Assembly (NCBI GenBank): GCA_028818375.1
Contig: JAPPOB010000010.1
Span: 682,001-746,000, forward strand
Direction: 5' to 3'
Source: Anaerolineaceae bacterium
GTDB taxonomy: Bacteria > Chloroflexota > Anaerolineae > Aggregatilineales > Phototrophicaceae
Length of the DNA stretch: 64,000 nt
The notes beneath the pieces are model-generated. The model had not been told where the DNA came from and did no database searches. It worked only from the letters and a program-made list of their open reading frames with translations. This document shows positions 18,801 to 26,771 of the stretch, piece by piece. Made by a program: the position numbers and the translations under genes. How positions within the stretch are numbered: position 1 is the first letter of the stretch; every line of letters begins with the position of its first letter.

Positions 18801-20216
18801 GTGCCGCTAATTTACCTGCCGGAAGACCGATATCTTGACCCCGACAACCGCGACGTGGCCCTGCGCCTCTACCACCATGTCAGAGACCTGCCGCTGATCT
18901 GCCCGCACGGTCATGTGGACCCGCTGCTTTTCGCCGACCCGGACTACCGCTTCGGGTCACCGAGCGAACTGTTCATTACGCCCGACCATTACGTCTTTCG
19001 CATGTTGCGCTCGCAAGGGATCGCCCTGGAAGACCTTGGCATTCCGCGCGTGGATGGAGGTCCGGTTGAAACGGACACGCGGGTGATCTGGCAACGCTTC
19101 GCCGACCACTATCACCTCTTTCGCGGCACGCCAACCGGCAGCTGGCTGGACTACTCCTTCCACTTCGTTTTTGGCGTCAATGAAAAGTTGACGGGCGCCA
19201 GCGCCCAGGCGATCCATGACCAGATTGCGGCCTGCCTGCAAAGGCCGGAATTCCGGCCGCGGGCGCTCTACGAGCAGTTCAACGTGGAGGTGCTCACGAC
19301 CACCGACGCCGCTACCGATCCGCTGTTACAACACCTGACCATTCGCGAGTCGGGTTGGTCGGGTCGAATTCTGCCGACCTTCCGACCGGACACGGTCGTC
19401 AATCTCGACACGCCGGGCTGGCGTAGTCACGTCGAGGAACTGGCGGAACAGAGCGGCATCGACATCACTTCATATGACCGCTACCTGCAGGCGTTGGAGC
19501 AGCGACGCCTGTTCTTCCGTGAGACGGGCGCGACGGCCAGCGACCACGCCGCCCTGACGGCGTACACAGAATCGCTGGGCCAGCGCGAGGCGGAGTCGCT
19601 GTTCCAGCGCGCCCTGCGCGGCGAGGCCAGCGCGGAGGACGCGCGACGATTCACCGGGCACATGCTCATCGAAATGGCGCGCATGAGCGTTGAGGACGGC
19701 CTCGTCATGCAATTGCACGTGGGGTCGCTGCGCAATCATGACCCGGCCCTGCATGCAAACTTCGGCACGGACAAGGGCGCGGACATCCCTGTCGCCAGCG
19801 AATGGACGCGTAACCTGCGCCCATTGCTGACAAGGTTTGGCAGCCACCCGCGGTTCTCGCTCATCCTCTTCACCCTGGATGAGAGCGGATATGGACGCGA
19901 GATGGCGCCGCTGGCGGGTTACTATCCTGCTGTCAAACTCGGGCCGCCCTGGTGGTTCTTCGACAGCGTCAACGGCATGGCGCGATTCTTTGACCTGGTG
20001 ATGGAGACCGCCGGCATCTACAACACCGTCGGCTTCAACGACGATACCCGCGCCTTCATGTCTATCCCCGCCCGCCATGACGTTTGGCGCCGGACGGCGG
20101 TTAACTGGATCGCCGGCTTGCACAGGCGCGGCTTCATCGACATGCAGGATGCTGAGGACATGGCGCAGGAACTGGCCGTGGGTCTGGCGCGGCGCGCCTA
20201 TCGCTTTGCCTCTTGA
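18801..20216 (+). CDS. uxaC: Glucuronate/galacturonate (uronate) isomerase
   Basis: A 471-aa amidohydrolase-fold isomerase that converts D-glucuronate to D-fructuronate and D-galacturonate to D-tagaturonate. Metal ligands appear in CPHGHVDP at the N terminus. PDHYVFRMLRSQG, NVEVLTTTDAATD, LQLHVGSLRNH and GFNDDTRAF are family stretches. The GTG at 18801 is chosen as start because AAAGG sits 7 bases before it and the protein then begins VPLIYLPEDRYLDPD as in the family; an ATG at 18744 is possible. A -10-like TATCAT lies at 18761. Divergent from araB and convergent with the alcohol dehydrogenase. Confidence 0.93.
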   Translation: MPLIYLPEDRYLDPDNRDVALRLYHHVRDLPLICPHGHVDPLLFADPDYRFGSPSELFITPDHYVFRMLRSQGIALEDLGIPRVDGGPVETDTRVIWQRFADHYHLFRGTPTGSWLDYSFHFVFGVNEKLTGASAQAIHDQIAACLQRPEFRPRALYEQFNVEVLTTTDAATDPLLQHLTIRESGWSGRILPTFRPDTVVNLDTPGWRSHVEELAEQSGIDITSYDRYLQALEQRRLFFRETGATASDHAALTAYTESLGQREAESLFQRALRGEASAEDARRFTGHMLIEMARMSVEDGLVMQLHVGSLRNHDPALHANFGTDKGADIPVASEWTRNLRPLLTRFGSHPRFSLILFTLDESGYGREMAPLAGYYPAVKLGPPWWFFDSVNGMARFFDLVMETAGIYNTVGFNDDTRAFMSIPARHDVWRRTAVNWIAGLHRRGFIDMQDAEDMAQELAVGLARRAYRFAS

Positions 20217-20223
20217 GGCCGCT

Positions 20224-21273
20224 TCAGGGCTCAATTAGCAGCTTCTGCACACCTTCTTCCCAGGCTGCATAACTGGCGAAGGCTTCCGCGGTCCCGGACA
20301 GGGGATAACGACGCGAAATGAGGTCTTCCAGCGCTAGTCCGCCGCCCAGCGCCAGTTGAATCGAACGCGGATAGGTATGCTTCATGCGCCGCGACATGAG
20401 AAGAGTCAGCCCCTTGCGCCGCGCCGTGGAATGTTTCATCGTGAGCACGTCCGCCGAGGGGATGCCCACCAGAATCACCTTACCGCCAGGTCGCGCCATT
20501 TCGGCGGCCTCCGCGACAGACTCATCCGCCCAGGCCGCCTCGAAGACGACGTCCACGCCGCGACCGCAGGTGAGTTGCTCGACGCGTTCAACCGAATCTC
20601 CCCCCGCGCAGCACCACCCCTCGCCGGCGCCCCAAACCCCGCCAGCGTCGGCGCGCCAGGGGAAGCGGTCGCAGGCGTAAATCGGGTCCGCGCCGGCCAG
20701 GCGGGCCAGACGGATAATGAGCAGGCCGATGGGCCCGCAGCCAAGCACCGCGACGCTCCGCGCCAGGCGCAGCCGCGCCAGATCCACCGCATGCAGGGCG
20801 ACGCCCAGGGGTTCCAGCAGGGCGCCCTCGGCATCGCTGAGCGCGTCCGGCAAGGGGAAGCAGCCATGGGCCGGCACCAGCATGCGTTCGCAGAGGGCGC
20901 CATCGTCCGGCCACAGCCCGCAAAAGTGCAGCCGCCGGCAGAGATTGGGGTGCCCCTTCAGACACAGGTCGCAGCGCAAACAGGGTTGCGCCGGGTCGAC
21001 GGCCACGCGCTGACCGGGCTGCAGGGGCTCGTCGTTGCCGTCGCGCGCGTCATTGCCGCAGGCCAACACGTGACCGGCGAATTCGTGGCCCAGAATCAGG
21101 GGGTGTTGCACCACCGTGTCGCCAATGCGGCCGTCTTCGTAACTGTGCAGGTCCGAGCCACAGATGCCAACGGCCGTGACCCTGATCAGCACCTGCCCGG
21201 GGCCAGGGTCGCCCGGCGCCTCCACCTCCTCCATGCGAATGTCCCGCGCGGCGTGCAGTCTGGCGGCCAGCAT
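20224..21273 (-). CDS. Zinc-dependent medium-chain alcohol/polyol dehydrogenase
   Basis: A 349-aa MDR-family dehydrogenase. Catalytic zinc ligands are in VGICGSDLH and GHEFAGHV. The structural zinc loop is [15 protein letters not shown], and the NAD(P) motif is [10 protein letters not shown]. Relatives oxidise sorbitol, galactitol, threonine or sugar acids. ATG 21273 gives the family-like [17 protein letters not shown] start; a TTG at 21297, with AAGGA 6 bases upstream and overlapping the dioxygenase stop, is an alternative. The stretch encoded around 20596-20645 is unusually Gly/Trp/Cys-rich and G-tract-laden, so a small compensated indel or read error is possible. Last gene of the sulfatase-dioxygenase-dehydrogenase operon. 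Confidence 0.85.
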   Translation of the reverse strand: MLAARLHAARDIRMEEVEAPGDPGPGQVLIRVTAVGICGSDLHSYEDGRIGDTVVQHPLILGHEFAGHVLACGNDARDGNDEPLQPGQRVAVDPAQPCLRCDLCLKGHPNLCRRLHFCGLWPDDGALCERMLVPAHGCFPLPDALSDAEGALLEPLGVALHAVDLARLRLARSVAVLGCGPIGLLIIRLARLAGADPIYACDRFPWRADAGGVWGAGEGWCCAGGDSVERVEQLTCGRGVDVVFEAAWADESVAEAAEMARPGGKVILVGIPSADVLTMKHSTARRKGLTLLMSRRMKHTYPRSIQLALGGGLALEDLISRRYPLSGTAEAFASYAAWEEGVQKLLIEP

Positions 21274-21290
21274 GGTCTGGCTCGAGCCGC

Positions 21291-22196
21291 CTAGCAACTG
21301 ACGTCCTTGCCACCCTCCCCAAAAAGACGCAGGCGTTCCCTGTCGTCCGGGAGGAAATCCGCGCTCGCTGGTCGGTAGTGGAATTGCAGGGCGCGTCGGC
21401 GCTGGGGCGAGTGGCTGGGCGGTGTGCCATGGTGCAACAGGCCGTCGAAGAACAGGCAGTCGCCGGGTTGCATCGGCAGCGCGAGGCAGCGACCGGTCTG
21501 CACCTCTGTATCGCAGATCTGCCAGTCGCGACGCTGGAAATGCACCACCGGGCCCTCCACGTGTGTGCCTGGAATGACGTGCATGCAGCCGTTCTCGACC
21601 AACGCCTCGTCCAGCGCCAGCCAGATACCGGCCACCGGCGTACCCTCCGGCAGGTCAAAGTAGGCGCAATCCTGGTGCCAGGGCTTCTCACGTCCGATCC
21701 GTGGCGGCTTCAGCAGCGCCATGTCCTGAAACATTCGGGGCTCTTCCCCGAGCACTTCGCGCAGGACCCTCTGTATTCCGGCGTGCCGGGAAACGGCCTG
21801 AAGGCGCGGCTCAAACGCCACGAAGTCGCTCAGCTTGCGGATGGCGTCCTGACGCCGTTCCGGCTTGATCGGATCAAATCGCCCGCGGGCATCGGCTTCA
21901 TAGCGAACAACGTAGTCGCCGGATACCTGCCCGGCGCAAAGGGCTTCAATCCCCGCCAGCGAGTCTTGCACTTCCGCCGCAGACAACGCCTGACGCAGCA
22001 TCAGGAAGCCCTGCTCGCGAAAAAGAGTCAACTCCGCGGCCGAGAGGGCGGCAAGTCCCGTGACACCTCCCTGGAACACCTCGTCGTGGTCATAAAGATG
22101 CGCTGGAGGGTCCGCAATCGCCGGTTCGTAGCCCTCGGCGTCCGTCGGCGCCGTGTTGGTGTGGTAGGGCTGCGTCTTCACAATGGCCTCGTCCAT
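21291..22196 (-). CDS. Phytanoyl-CoA dioxygenase (PhyH) family Fe(II)/2-oxoglutarate oxygenase
   Basis: A 301-aa oxygenase of the PhyH family. The 2-His-1-carboxylate facial triad is visible as HxD in [12 protein letters not shown] with the distal His in [10 protein letters not shown]; a downstream Arg in the QFHYRPA region could bind 2-oxoglutarate. The start is the second of two adjacent ATGs, because AGGAGG lies 5 bases upstream and overlaps the end of the sulfatase gene. Position between a sulfatase and a zinc dehydrogenase suggests oxidation of a small, perhaps sulfated or methylated, sugar-derived substrate. The substrate is unknown; PhyH members hydroxylate many different molecules. 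Confidence 0.82.
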   Translation of the reverse strand: MDEAIVKTQPYHTNTAPTDAEGYEPAIADPPAHLYDHDEVFQGGVTGLAALSAAELTLFREQGFLMLRQALSAAEVQDSLAGIEALCAGQVSGDYVVRYEADARGRFDPIKPERRQDAIRKLSDFVAFEPRLQAVSRHAGIQRVLREVLGEEPRMFQDMALLKPPRIGREKPWHQDCAYFDLPEGTPVAGIWLALDEALVENGCMHVIPGTHVEGPVVHFQRRDWQICDTEVQTGRCLALPMQPGDCLFFDGLLHHGTPPSHSPQRRRALQFHYRPASADFLPDDRERLRLFGEGGKDVSC

Positions 22197-22206
22197 CATC
22201 ACCTCC

Positions 22207-23952
22207 TCATGCGCCCGAGACGCGCGGCATCCAGAAAGGTTCGGCTGCCATCCGCGCAAACTGCAACGCCAGCATCATGCGTCCCCGCTGCGCGCTGCAT
22301 TTCGGGTCGCCCCAGCGCTCATCTCCGGGCGAACCGGGATACTGCCCGGTATCAAGCAGTTCATAACGATCGTTTTCCGGGTCCACCGTAATGCGCCAGC
22401 GACCGGCATCGAGGGTCTTCGTGTACATGGCCGACGACTTGTTGGGCCAGGCCAGGCGCTCGTCGTCAAGCGCTTCTTCCTGCGCCATCTGGGCCAGTAA
22501 CATGCGTTCCACCAGCCAGTCCTTCAACCAAGCATGACCGGCGTCGGCCCACAGGTTGTGCGTTTCGCCTGGATCGAGCTCCAGGTCAAAGAGTTCGCCA
22601 TAGTCGCGATGACAGTAGACCGTCAGCTTGTAGCGCTCCGTCACCAGGGTACGGGCATGCAACGTCGTCGGCTGGTGGTGGTTTTCGACCAGCAGTTCGT
22701 TGCGCATCCGTTCAGCCTGCCCGGCCCACACGGCGCTCTGGTCGATGGCGGTCATGTCGGGCGGCACATCCAGGCCGCAGGCGCTGAGGAAGCTCACCGG
22801 CAGATCGCTCAGCAACTGCAGCGCGTCGGAGCGCGCGCCGGCTTCGCAGCGGCCCGGCCAGCGCAGGATCATCGGCACGCGAATCATGTCCTCGTAGTGA
22901 AAGGGACCCTTGGCGATCAGTCCGTGCTGGCCGAAGAAATGCCCGTGGTCGCTGGTGAAAACTACCAGGGTGTCCTCCGCCAGGCCCAGTTCCTCCAGAC
23001 GATCGAGGATGAGTCCGATGTACTTGTCCATGCAGCTGACCATGCCATAGTAACAGGCGATGTCTTTGGCCAGTTCCTCGCGATCATGCAGGTGGCAGTG
23101 ACAGCCGTGCAATCCGTTGCCGTTTTCCTCCAGCCAGGGCGTGAAGTCGGGGTCCGGTTGCTGGGTCAGGCGGAAGTGCGGCGGATTGGCGTCATGTTCG
23201 CCGGGCGTGAGCTCCGGCACCGTCAACGTGGCCGGGTCGTACATCGTATCCCAGGGCTCCGGCGCCAGGTATTTTGGGTGCGGATCGAAGAAACTGGCCC
23301 AGAGGAAAAAGGGTTCGTCCCTGTCGGCGTATTGATCCAGCAAGGCATTACTGCGCTCGGCAATCCAGGCGTTGTAGTGGTAGCGCTCCGGGATTGTCCA
23401 CTTTCGCACCTGGTTGTCGTTGTTGCCGGTCGGCGTCTCGTAGTAATCGCGCCAGTTGTCCAGGCCCCTTGCTTCCATCCACAGCGCGTAATGCTGACCG
23501 ACGTGGGCCTCGGTCGTGTGATTGCGCGCCAGTTCAATATGCTCAAAGCCGTAAAAGGGGCCGTTGAACTCGCGCCAGAAGTCGAGGTCCTGCAAGATCG
23601 GCCAGGCTTCCAGCGAAGGGAAGTCTTCCGTCCCCTCCAGCGGCTGAAAGTGCGCCTTGCCGACCAGCGCCGTGCGATAACCGGCCCGCTGAAAAACGTC
23701 ACCCACGGTCGGCTCGTGTTCCGGCAGTTTCATGCCCAGCGAGACCGCGCCGTGCTGCGCCGGGGCCTTGCCGGTGATCATCGAGGAACGCGTTGGCGTG
23801 CAGGTCGGGTTGGGGCAATAGGCGCGCGTATAGAGCGTGCCCTCTTCGGCCAGGCGGTCCAGCGCCGGCGTGCTGATTTCCGGGTTGAGACAACCCAAGG
23901 TGTTCCAGTGTTGCTGGTCGCTGGTGATCAGCAGGATGTTGGGTCGCGTCAT
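22207..23952 (-). CDS. Sulfatase (type I, Cys-type formylglycine)
   Basis: A 581-aa arylsulfatase-family enzyme. The maturation motif CTPTRSSMITGK (CxPxR) lets the Cys become formylglycine. Metal-binding residues appear in NILLITSDQQ and FTSDHGHFFGQHGL. No signal peptide is visible at the N terminus (MTRPNILLITSDQQ), so it is probably cytoplasmic and acts on imported sulfated mono- or oligosaccharides. No formylglycine-generating enzyme gene is in this window. First gene of an operon with a PhyH-type dioxygenase and a zinc dehydrogenase, and divergent from uxaE. Confidence 0.9.
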   Translation of the reverse strand: MTRPNILLITSDQQHWNTLGCLNPEISTPALDRLAEEGTLYTRAYCPNPTCTPTRSSMITGKAPAQHGAVSLGMKLPEHEPTVGDVFQRAGYRTALVGKAHFQPLEGTEDFPSLEAWPILQDLDFWREFNGPFYGFEHIELARNHTTEAHVGQHYALWMEARGLDNWRDYYETPTGNNDNQVRKWTIPERYHYNAWIAERSNALLDQYADRDEPFFLWASFFDPHPKYLAPEPWDTMYDPATLTVPELTPGEHDANPPHFRLTQQPDPDFTPWLEENGNGLHGCHCHLHDREELAKDIACYYGMVSCMDKYIGLILDRLEELGLAEDTLVVFTSDHGHFFGQHGLIAKGPFHYEDMIRVPMILRWPGRCEAGARSDALQLLSDLPVSFLSACGLDVPPDMTAIDQSAVWAGQAERMRNELLVENHHQPTTLHARTLVTERYKLTVYCHRDYGELFDLELDPGETHNLWADAGHAWLKDWLVERMLLAQMAQEEALDDERLAWPNKSSAMYTKTLDAGRWRITVDPENDRYELLDTGQYPGSPGDERWGDPKCSAQRGRMMLALQFARMAAEPFWMPRVSGA

Positions 23953-23986
23953 CTGCTGCGCGCCTTTGCGCTGCGTCGTCCGCAGG

Positions 23987-23993
23987 TATTATA
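23987..23993. promoter_or_regulatory. Overlapping divergent -10 elements between the sulfatase and uxaE operons
   Basis: On the minus strand a perfect TATAAT (23988-23993) lies 35 bases before the sulfatase ATG, with TTGGTC 18 bases upstream as a weak -35. On the plus strand TATTAT (23987-23992) overlaps it and lies 36 bases before uxaE. The two operons would compete for RNA polymerase at this site. Confidence 0.5.
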
Positions 23994-24028
23994 TTGTGCG
24001 CCGGACTTGATGACCAAATGAGGTGGCC

Positions 24029-25393
24029 GTGGAATTCGAAATGGTTGGCAGCGGAAGGGGACGGCGGCTGCGCATTCGCGGCGAGTTACCGCGGGGATTC
24101 CACGGCGAACAACAGGGCGACTGCTGGCTCTGCCCGCTGGACGCGATCAATGCCACAGCCCTGCGTCGAGAATTGCCATGGACGGCGCCGCGACCCCTGG
24201 GCCTGGGCAAGTCCATCGGCTGCGGCGACCGGCTGGGACTGGCGACGCCCGGCCACGTCCGCGCCGTGCGCAAGGGGGACATGGCGGGCGTCTTCGCCCA
24301 ACAGTCCATCCGTGAAATGGAACGCTGCAGCCGCAGCGCGCAGGACGTGATCGACGACGCTGCATGGGGCGTATTGCTGATGGATTACCGCGAGGGCTAT
24401 GGCAGCGACGCGGACCACGTCAAACAGATCGCCGATATCGACGCTTGCATCGAGGCCGGTTTCACCGGCTTCACGCTCGACCCCAACGAACACGTCGACA
24501 ACGCCGCCCAGGACGACGATGCGACTGTATTGCAGGCGAAATTCGAGTCGCTGGCCCCGGATGACCTGGAAGCGACACCTGACGACTTGCGGCGTCTGTA
24601 CCTCGCCGGCGCTGCCGCCAGCCCCCTGGACGAGGAGACCCTCCTGCGCGCCAGCGGCAAGTACAGTCGCGCCATCATCCACGTGAAGAATCTGGCGCGC
24701 CACATCGAAGGGCGTTTCGGCAGCGACCCCTTTGACCTGGAAGTCTCGGTTGACGAGACCGACACGCCGACCAGCCCGGCCGAGCACTGGTTCATCGCGG
24801 CCGAATTGCAGCGCCACAGCGTTCGGGTGGACGGTCTGGCGCCGCGTTTCATCGGCGACTTCGAAAAGGGCGTGGACTACATCGGGGACCTGCAGCGCTT
24901 TGAGGATGATTTCGCCGCCCACGCTCGCATCGCGCGCGAGATGGGCCCCTACAAGCTGAGCATCCATACCGGCTCGGACAAATTCCGCATCTATCCGATC
25001 ATTCATCGCCACGCCGGTGAACTGGTACACCTCAAGACGGCCGGAACCAGCTGGCTGGAGGCCCTGCGCGTCATCGCCATGCGCGACGCGGCCTTTTTCC
25101 GCGAGATCCTCGCGCTGGCCCGGGAGCGTTTCGAGACCGACCGCGCCACTTATCACATCTCGGGCCGCCTGGAGCGCGTCCCCGTCGACCCGCCCGACGA
25201 CGCCTTGCCGGCTCTCTTCGAGCATTTTGACACGCGCCAGGCGCTGCACGTGACTTTTGGCTCGCAGCTGGACAGGTTCCGCGACCGGCTATACGCCTTT
25301 CTGCATGCACACGAAGACGATTACCAGGCGGTGCTGGAGACCCATTTCGACCGACACATCGCGCCATTCCCGTGCGCCACTGGAAGAGACTGA
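24029..25393 (+). CDS. uxaE: Tagaturonate/fructuronate epimerase (UxaE family)
   Basis: A protein of about 454 aa resembling UxaE, the epimerase first characterised from Thermotoga maritima that interconverts D-tagaturonate and D-fructuronate. Family-like stretches are GKSIGCGDRLGLATPGH, GFTGFTLDPNEHVDN, HWFIAAELQRH, APRFIGDFEKGVDYIG and YKLSIHTGSDKFRIYP. The start is GTG at 24029 because GAGG lies 5 bases upstream; an in-frame GTG at 24023 overlaps that site. Its TGA overlaps the ATG of the next gene, an SDR that could reduce one of the two keto-uronates. With uxaC and uxaA nearby it completes a hexuronate route. Confidence 0.82.
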   Translation: MEFEMVGSGRGRRLRIRGELPRGFHGEQQGDCWLCPLDAINATALRRELPWTAPRPLGLGKSIGCGDRLGLATPGHVRAVRKGDMAGVFAQQSIREMERCSRSAQDVIDDAAWGVLLMDYREGYGSDADHVKQIADIDACIEAGFTGFTLDPNEHVDNAAQDDDATVLQAKFESLAPDDLEATPDDLRRLYLAGAAASPLDEETLLRASGKYSRAIIHVKNLARHIEGRFGSDPFDLEVSVDETDTPTSPAEHWFIAAELQRHSVRVDGLAPRFIGDFEKGVDYIGDLQRFEDDFAAHARIAREMGPYKLSIHTGSDKFRIYPIIHRHAGELVHLKTAGTSWLEALRVIAMRDAAFFREILALARERFETDRATYHISGRLERVPVDPPDDALPALFEHFDTRQALHVTFGSQLDRFRDRLYAFLHAHEDDYQAVLETHFDRHIAPFPCATGRD

Positions 25394-26214
25394 TGCCCTA
25401 CACGATTGATTTATCCGACAAGGTGGCCGCCGTGACCGGCGGCAGCGGCGTGCTTGGCAGCGCCATGTGCAAGGCCCTCGCGGCCGCCGGCGCGACCGTC
25501 GCCGTCATGGGCACCACCAGGGAACGGGCGGCAAGCACCTCCGATGCCATCCTCGCCGACGGCGGCAAGGCCATGCCGCTGGCCGTCAACGTCCTTGAGC
25601 GCGACACGCTGCAGGCGGCCCGTGAAGCAATCCTCTCCGTCAGCGGAAACATTGACATCCTGATAAACTGCGCCGGCGGCAACGACGCGCGCGCCATGAC
25701 CTCGCCCGACAACGCGCGAAACCTGTTCAACATCGATCAGGATGCGCTGCAGTGGACCTTCGACCTGAATTTCTTCGGCACCCTGCTGGCCTGCCAGGAA
25801 CTGGCGCAGCCCATGGCGGAGGCCGGCCAGGGCGTCATCGTCAACATTTCCTCAATGGCGGCGCAGCGCCCGCTGACACGCGTCCTGGCCTACGCCGCCG
25901 CCAAGGCCGGCATCGACAACTTCACGCGCTGGCTGGCCGTCTACCTGGCGCAGGAGTACAACCCGCAGATCCGAGTCAATGCGATCGCGCCGGGGTTTTT
26001 CATCACCGAACAGAACCGTCTCATCGTCAGCAATGAGGACGGCTCGCTGAAGCCGCGCGGCCAGCAGATCGTCGACCACACGCCCATGGGTCGCCTCGGG
26101 CAACCGGAGGAACTGGTCGGCACCCTGCTGTGGCTGGTATCGGAGGGCGCGCGCTTCGTCACCGGCACGGTCATCCCGGTGGACGGGGGCTTCAGCGCCT
26201 ACAGCGGCGTTTAA
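25393..26214 (+). CDS. SDR oxidoreductase, probable keto-uronate reductase (D-mannonate oxidoreductase type)
   Basis: A 273-aa short-chain dehydrogenase. It has the cofactor motif TGGSGVLGSAM, the NCAGGN motif, catalytic Ser in NISSMAAQRP and Tyr/Lys in YAAAKAGIDN. The insertion FFITEQNRLIVSNEDGSL and the C-terminal end TGTVIPVDGGFSAYSGV resemble SDR-type fructuronate reductases (UxuB/YjmF). It is coupled to uxaE by a TGATG overlap, so reduction of fructuronate to mannonate, or of tagaturonate to altronate, is likely. The second option fits the neighbouring uxaA better. The exact product is uncertain. Confidence 0.8.
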   Translation: MPYTIDLSDKVAAVTGGSGVLGSAMCKALAAAGATVAVMGTTRERAASTSDAILADGGKAMPLAVNVLERDTLQAAREAILSVSGNIDILINCAGGNDARAMTSPDNARNLFNIDQDALQWTFDLNFFGTLLACQELAQPMAEAGQGVIVNISSMAAQRPLTRVLAYAAAKAGIDNFTRWLAVYLAQEYNPQIRVNAIAPGFFITEQNRLIVSNEDGSLKPRGQQIVDHTPMGRLGQPEELVGTLLWLVSEGARFVTGTVIPVDGGFSAYSGV

Positions 26215-26220
26215 CGACAG

Positions 26221-26246
26221 GCGCCCGGGTGTGGTAGCCCGGACGC
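26221..26246. terminator. Hairpin between convergent SDR and msrB genes
   Basis: GCGCCCGGG and CCCGGACGC can pair over 9 positions with one central mismatch and an 8-base loop. It sits in the 53-base spacer between two converging stop codons. There is no T-run on either side, so a bidirectional terminator is plausible but not proven. Confidence 0.4.
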
Positions 26247-26267
26247 CATCCGCAGGATCGCTGCCTG

Positions 26268-26681
26268 CTACTCGTTGGCCGCAGCCTCGAAGTTCAGCGC
26301 CACCGAGTTGATGCAATAACGCAGACCGGTCTGGTCGCGCGGACCATCCTCAAACACGTGGCCCAGATGCGAATCGCAGCGACTGCAGGTGACTTCCGTG
26401 CGACGCATGCCGTAGCTGTTGTCCGGTCGCCAGTCCACCGTGCCTTCCTCGATCATGTCCCAGAAGCTGGGCCAGCCGCAGTGTGAATCGAACTTTGTAC
26501 CGGAGGCGAAGAGCGCTTGCCCGCAGGCCGCGCAACAGTAGGTGCCGTCCTCCCTGTGGCCCACGAACTCACCGGTGAAGGGGCGCTCGGTCGCCTGGCG
26601 CCGCAGCACCGCGTACTGCTGCGGTGTCAACTGCTCGGCCCACTCGGCCTCGCTCTTGCGAACCTTGTTCACGTCGGCCAT
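26268..26681 (-). CDS. msrB: Peptide-methionine (R)-S-oxide reductase MsrB
   Basis: A 137-aa repair enzyme that reduces methionine-R-sulfoxide in proteins. Both zinc CxxC pairs (CCAACGQA and CSRCDSH) and the catalytic Cys in LRYCINSVAL are present, as are HCGWPSFW and the GTVDWR region. ATG 26681 is chosen because GGAGG lies 6 bases upstream; the longer frame adds a non-family N terminus. It lies 90 bases downstream of uxaA on the same strand, so it may be read through or have its own promoter. It has no metabolic link to the sugar genes. Confidence 0.95.
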   Translation of the reverse strand: MADVNKVRKSEAEWAEQLTPQQYAVLRRQATERPFTGEFVGHREDGTYCCAACGQALFASGTKFDSHCGWPSFWDMIEEGTVDWRPDNSYGMRRTEVTCSRCDSHLGHVFEDGPRDQTGLRYCINSVALNFEAAANE

Positions 26682-26771
26682 GACAACCCTCCTGACTTCC
26701 CGCCTGTCTGTTGCCAGTATGCGCCGCAAATCTTGCCAGAATCTGAACATGGCATCAGTGTCGCATCAGAA

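Noticed and set aside
22534..24021. Long open frame on the plus strand opposite the sulfatase
   Set aside because: No domain, no ribosome-binding site, and the sulfatase motifs on the other strand are clear.
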